The notes beneath the pieces are model-generated. The model had not been told where the DNA came from. It was given only the letters and a program-made list of their open reading frames with translations, and made no database searches. A DNA stretch of 64,000 nt from Aplectana chamaeleonis (lineage: Eukaryota > Nematoda > Chromadorea > Rhabditida > Cosmocercidae): contig JAPDOI010000115.1 in NCBI GenBank assembly GCA_029168955.1, positions 1,314,001-1,378,000 of the forward strand. Reading direction: 5' to 3'. Positions within the stretch are counted from its first letter, which is position 1; each line of letters starts with the position of its first letter. The translations under genes and the position numbers were made by a program. Positions 57,801-64,000 of the stretch are shown here, piece after piece.

Positions 57801-60800
57801 CCTTGATGTCCTGCACACTCCTACTGAGGTCCTGCACACATTCCACGACGCCCTGCACACCCCTACTGGGGTCCTGCACAGGTTCCATGATGTCCTGCAC
57901 ACTCCTACTAAGATCCTGCACACGTTCCATGATGCCCTGCACACTCCTACTGAGGTCCTGCACACATTCTACGACGTCCTGCACACCCCTACTGGGGTCC
58001 CGCACAGGTCACATGATGTCCTGCTCATCCCTACTGGGGTCCTGCACACATTCCACGACGCCCTGCACACCCCTACTGGGGTCCTGCACAGGTTCCATGA
58101 TGCCCTGCACACTCCTACTGAGGTCCTGCACACATTCTACGACGTCTTGCACACCCCTACTGGGGTCCTGCACAAGTTCCTTGATGTCCTGCACACTCCT
58201 ACTGAGGTCTTGCACACATTCTGCGACGTCCTGCACACCCCTACTGGGGTCCTGCACAAGTTCCTTGATGTCCTGCACACTCCTACTGAGGTCCTGCACA
58301 CATTCCACGACGCCCTGCACACCCCTACTGGGGTCCTGCACAGGTTCCATGATGTCCTGCACACTCCTACTAAGATCCTGCACACGTTCCATGATGCCCT
58401 GCACACTCCTACTGAGGTCCTGCACACATTCTACGACGTCCTGCACACCCCTACTGGGGTCCTGCACAGGTTCCATGATGTCCTGCACACTCCTACAAGG
58501 TCCTGCACACGTTCCATGATGTCCTGCACACTCCTACTGAGGTCCTGCACACATTCTACGACGTCCTGCACACCCCTACTGGGGTCCTGCACAGGTTCCG
58601 TGATGTCCTGCACACTCCTACTGAGGTCCTGCACACATTCTACGACGTCCTGCACACCCCTACTGGGGTCCTGCACAGGTTCCATGATGTGCTGCACACT
58701 CCTACTAAGGTCCTGCACACGTTCCATGATGTCCTGCACACTCCTACTAAGGTCCTGCACACGTTCCATGATGTCCTGCACACTTTTACTGAGGTCCTGC
58801 ACATATTCGACGACGTCCTGCACACCCCTACTGTGGTCCTGCACAAGTTCCTTGATGTCCTGCACACCTCTACTGGGGTCCTGCACACGTTCCATGATGT
58901 CCTGCACACTCCTACTGAGGTCCTGCACACATTCTGCGACGTCCTGCACACCCTACTGGGGTCCTGCACAGGTCCCATGATGTCCTGCACACTTTTACTG
59001 AGGTCCTGCACACATTCTACGACGTCCTGCACACCCCTACTGGGGTCCTGCACAGGCCCCTGATGTCCTGCACACTCCTACTGAGGTCCTGCACACATTC
59101 TACGACGTTCTGCACACTCCTGCTGGGGTGCTGCAAACGTTCCATGATGTCCTGCACACTCATACTAAGGTCCTGCACACGTTCCATGATGTCCTGCACA
59201 CCCCTACTGGGGTCCTGCACACATTCTACGACGTCCTGCACACCCCTACTGGGGTCCTGCACAGGTTCCATGATGTGCTGCACACCCCTACAGAGATCCA
59301 ACACACATTCTACGACGTCTTGCACACCCCTACTGGGGTCCTGCACAAGTTCCTTGATGTCCTGCACACTCCACCTGAGGTCTTGCACACATTCTGCGAC
59401 GTCCTGCACACCCCTACTGGGGTCCTGCACAAGTTCCTTGATGTCCTGCATTCTCCTACTGAGGTCCTGCACACATTCCACGACGCCCTGCACACCCCTA
59501 CTGGGGTCCTGCACAGGTTCCATGATGTGCTGCACACCCCTACAGAGATCCAACACACATTCTACGACGTCTTGCACACCCCTACTGGGGTCCTGCACAA
59601 GTTCCTTGATGTCCTGCACACTCCTACTGAGGTCTTGCACACATTCTGCGACGTCCTGCACACCCCTACTGGGGTCCTGCACAAGTTCCTTGATGTCCTG
59701 CACACTCCTACTGAGGTCCTGCACACATTCCACGACGCCCTGCACACCCCTACTGGGGTCCTGCACAGGTTCCATGATGTCCTGCACACTCCTACTAAGA
59801 TCCTGCACACGTTCCATGATGCCCTGCACACTCCTACTGAGGTCCTGCACACATTCTACGACGTTCTGCACACCCCTACTTGGGTCCTGCACAGGTTCCA
59901 TGATGTCCTGCACACTCCTACAAGGTCCTGCACACGTTCCATGATGTCCTGCACACCCCTACTGGGGTCCTGCACACATTCTACGACGTCCTGCACACCC
60001 CTACTGGGGTCCTGCACAAGTTCCTTGATGTCCTGCATTCTCCTACTGAGGTCCTGCACACATTCTACGACGTTCTGCGCACCCCTACTGGGGTCCTACA
60101 CAGGTTCCATGATGTGCTGCACACTCCTACTAAGGTCCTGCACACGTTCCATGATGTCCTGCACACCCCTACTAGGGTCTTGCACACGTTCCATGATGTC
60201 CTGCACACTTTTGCTGAGGTCCTGTACAAATTCCAAGACGTCCTCCTCATCCCTACTGGGGTCCTGCACACGTTCCATGATGTCCTGCACACCTCTGTTG
60301 GGATCCTGCACACGTTCCATGATGTCCTGCACACTCCTACTGGGGTCCTGCACAAGTTCCTTGATGTCCTGCACACTCCTACTGAGGTCCTGCACACATT
60401 CTACGACGTCCTGCACACCCCTACTGGGGTCCTGCACAAGTTCCTTGATGTCCTGCACACTCCTACTGAGGTCCTGCACACATTCTACGACGTTCTGCAC
60501 ACCCCTACTGGGGTCCTGCACAGGTCCCATGATGTCCTGCATTCTCCTACTGAGGTCCTGCACACATTCCACGAAGCCCTGCACACTCCTACTGAGGTCC
60601 TGCACACATTCTACGACGTCCTGCACAACCCCTACTGGGGTCCTGTACAGATTCCATGACGTCCTGCTCATCCCTACTGGGGTCCTGCACGCGTTCCATG
60701 ATGTCCTGTACACCTCTATTGGGGTCCTGCACAAGTTCTTTGATGTCCTGCACACCCCTCCTGGGGTCCTGCTTAGGTTCCATGATCTCCTGCGCACTCC

Positions 60801-63800
60801 TACCTAGGTCCTGCACACATTCTACGACGTCCTGCACACCCCTACTGGGGTCCTGCACAGGTCCCATAATGTCCTGCACACTCCTACTGAGGTCCTGCAC
60901 ACATTCTACGGCGTCCTGCACACCCCTATTGGGGTCCTGCACACATTCCATGATGTCCTGCACACTCCTACTGGGGTCCTGCACAGGTTCCATGATGTCC
61001 TGCACACTCCTACTGAGGTCCTGCACACATTCTACGACGTCCTGCACACCCCTACTGGGGTCCTGCACAGGTCCCATGATGTCCTGCACACTCCTACTGA
61101 GGTCCTGCACATATTCTACGGCGTCCTGCACACCCCTACTGGTGTCCTGCATAGGTCCCATGATGTCCTCCACACTCCTACTGAGGTCCTGCACACATTC
61201 TACGACGTCCTGCACACCCCTACTAGGGTCCTGCACAGGTCCCATGATGTCCTGCGCACTCCTACTGAGGTCATGCACACATTCCATGACGTTCTGCACA
61301 CCCCTACTAGGGTCCTGAACAGGTCCCATGAGGTCCTGCACACTCCTACTAAGGTCCTGCACACGTTCCATGATGTTTTGCATACTCCTACTGATGTCCT
61401 GCACACATTCTACGACGACCTGCACACCCCTACTGGGGTCCTGCACAGGTTCCATGATGTACTCCACACTTCCACTGAGGTCCTGAACACATTCCACGAC
61501 GTCCTGCACACCCCTACTGGAGTCCTGCACACGTTTCATGATGTCCTGCACACTCGTACTAAAGTCCTGCACACATTCCATGATGTCCTGCACACCCCTG
61601 CTGGGATACTGCACTTGTTCCATGATGTCCTGCACACCCTTACTGGAGTCCGGCACACGTTTCATGATGTCCTGCATACCTCTACTGGGGTCCTGCACAA
61701 GTTACATGATGTCCTGCACCCTCCACTGAGGTCCTGAACACATTCCAAGACGTCCTGCACACCCCTATTGGGGTCCTTCACAAGTTCCATGATGTCCTGC
61801 ACACTCCTACTGAGGTCCTGCACACATTCTACAACGTCCTGCACACCCCTACTGGGGTGCTGCACACGTTTCATAATGTCCTGCTCACTCTTAATAAGGT
61901 CCTGCACACATTCCACGACGTCCTGTACACCCCTACTGAGGTCCTGCACAGGTTCCATGATGTGCACCTCTACTAAGATCCTCACACGTTCGTGCCTACA
62001 CTCCCTACTGAGGTCCACACATTCTACGACGTTCCTGCACACTCCTACTGGGGTCCTGCACACGTTCCATACTGTCCTGCACACTCCTACTGAGGTCCTG
62101 CACACATTCTACGACGTCCTGCACACCCCTACTGGGATCCTGCACAGGTCCCGTAATGTCCTGCACACTCCTACTGAGGTCCTGCACACATTCCATGACG
62201 TCCTGCACACTCCTACTAAGGTCCTGCACACATTCCATGATCTCCTGCTCACTCCTACTGACGTCCTGCACACGTTCCATGATGTCCTGCACACTCCTAC
62301 TGAGGTCCTGCACACATTCTACGACGTTCTGCACACCCCTACTGGGGTCCTTCACAAGTTCCATGATCTCCTGCTCACTCCTACTGAGGTCCTGCACACG
62401 TTCCATGATGTCCTGCACACCCCTACTGGGGTCCTACACAGGTTCCATGATGTCCTGCACACCCCTACTGGGGTCCTGCACAGGTCCCATGATGTCCTGC
62501 ACACTCCTACTGAAGTCCTGCACACAATCCACGACGTCCTGCACACCCCTACTGGAATCCTGCACAGGTCCCAAAATGTCCTGCACACTCCTACTGAGGT
62601 CGTGCACACGTTCCGTGACGCCCTGCACACCCCTACTGGGGTCCAGCACACATTCCATGATGTCCTGCACACCCCTACTGAGGTCCTGCACACGTTCCAT
62701 GATATCCTGTACACCCCTACTGAGGTTCTGCACACATTATACGATGTCTTGCACACCCCCTCTGGGGTCCTGCACAAGTTCCTTGATGTCCTGCACACTC
62801 CTACTGAGGTCTTGCACACATTCTACGACGTTCTGCACACCCCTACTGGGGTCCTGCACAGGTCCCATGCTGTCCTGCACACTCCTACTGAGGTCCTGCA
62901 CGCATTCTACGACGTCCTGCACACCCCTTCTGGGGTCCTGCAAAAGTTTCTTGATGTCCTGCACACTCCTACCTAGATCCTGCACACGTTCCATGATTTT
63001 CTGCACACTCCTACTGAGGTCCTGCACGCATTCTACGACGTCCTGCACACCCCTACTGGGGTCCTGCACAGGTTCCTTGATGTGCTGCACACCCCTACTG
63101 GGGTCCTGCACATGTTCCGTGATGTCCTGCACACTCCCACTGAGGTCCTGCACACATTCTACGACGTCCTGCACACCCTTACTGGGGTCCTGCACAAGTT
63201 CCTTGATGTCCTGCACACTCCTACTGATGTCATGCACACATTCTACGACGTCCTGCACACCCCTACTGGGGTCCTGCACAGGTTCCATGATGTCCTGCAC
63301 ACTCCTACTGAGGTCCTACACGCATTCCATGACGTCCTGCACACCCCTACTGGGGTCCTGCACAGGTCCAATAATCTCCTGCACACTCCTACTGAGGTCC
63401 TGCACACGTTCCATGATGTCCTGCACACTCCTACTGGGGTCCTGCACAGGCTCCATGATGTCCTGCACACCCCTACTGGGGTTCTGCACACGTTCCATGA
63501 TGTCCTGCACACTCCTACTGAGGTCTTGCACACATTCTACGACGTCCTGCACACCCCTACTGGGGTCCTGCACAGGCTCCATGATGTCCTGCACACTCCT
63601 ACTGAGGTCTTGCACACATTCTACGACGTCTTGCACACCCCTACTGGGGTCCTGCACAGGTTCCATGACGTCCTGCCCACTCCTACTGAGGTCCTGCACA
63701 CGTTCCATGATGTCCTGCACACTCCTACTGAGGTCCTGCACACAATCTACGACGTCCTGTACACCCCTACTGGGGTCCTGCACAGGTTCCATGATGCCCT

Positions 63801-64000
63801 GCACACTCCTACTGAGGTCTTGCACACATTCTACGACGTCTTGCACACCCCTACTGGGGTCCTGCACAGGTTCCATGACGTCCTGCACACTCCTACTGAG
63901 GTCCTGCACACATTCTACGACGTTCTGCACACCCCTACTGGGGTCCTGCACAGGTTCCATGATGTGCTGCACACTCCTACTGAGGTCCTGCACACATTCT

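Larger units (their letters stand above)
30854..64000 (+). repeat. Minisatellite array D, 21 bp monomers in 84 bp tetramers and longer repeats
   Basis: About 29 kb of array plus three insertions, running off the window. Each 21 bp monomer is CCTGCAC plus one of four 14 bp tails: ACTCCTACTGAGGT, ACATTCTACGACGT, ACCCCTACTGGGGT, AGGTTCCATGATGT, usually in that order. The third tail is a mini-hairpin (ACCCC-TACT-GGGGT). A rare variant, CTACAGAGATCCAACACAC, marks higher-order repeats: it recurs in pairs 252 bp apart (34372/34624, 35842/36094, 38316/38568), with a 1470 bp step between the first two pairs. From about 60.8 kb to the end the longer repeats fade and plain tetramers with more variation remain. 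Four of six frames are open for long stretches, with indels switching frame. Confidence 0.97.

Noticed and set aside
30854..64000. Dozens of long open frames in array D, up to 968 codons, on both strands
   Set aside because: They follow from a stop-free 21 bp unit divisible by three. Four frames are open at once, indels switch frames, and starts fall at arbitrary monomers.

Overview
The window looks like repeat-rich, probably heterochromatic, nuclear DNA from an invertebrate animal. I find no intact host gene, tRNA, rRNA or prokaryotic-style operon. The animal assignment rests on RTE/BovB-like reverse transcriptase fragments, TIR elements with TTAA target sites, and core promoters with a TATA box about 30 bp before a TCA(K/C)T initiator, the initiator style of arthropods. 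The species cannot be read from the sequence.

Layout. 1-5.4 kb: two direct copies of a promoter-bearing repeat, here called R1. The first is split by a 3.3 kb TIR element that carries a 113 bp satellite (array A) and a tail-to-tail pair of smaller TIR elements. 6.3-7.1 kb: a 114 bp satellite (array B), homologous to A but in the opposite orientation, with the same 12 bp-stem hairpin. 7.29-15.07 kb: a giant palindrome with 3.7 kb arms and a 32 bp spacer; only the right arm carries a 311 bp MITE with a 9 bp target duplication. 15.1-24.3 kb: a mosaic of TTAA-type MITEs, foldback hairpins and degenerate tandem repeats. 24.4-26.6 kb: a 42 bp minisatellite (array C), preceded and followed by copies of a leader containing a TATA/initiator promoter. 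26.9-30.8 kb: another TTAA MITE, a short array intermediate between C and D, a 1.7 kb foldback element, and two copies of the leader of array D. 30.85-64.0 kb, past the window end: array D, about half the window, built from 21 bp monomers in 84 bp tetramers and longer higher-order repeats. It is interrupted three times by the same 5'-truncated retrotransposon, inserted once and then copied with the array.

How the parts relate. C, the intermediate array and D are one minisatellite superfamily in two orientations, and A and B are one hairpin satellite family in two orientations. At least seven promoter-like modules lie in non-coding repeats, and one points straight into array C. Many long open frames cross arrays A, B, C and D, but they come from repeat periods close to or exactly divisible by three and are not treated as genes. 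The sequence near 49-55 kb contains indels and short patches that suggest poor consensus quality.
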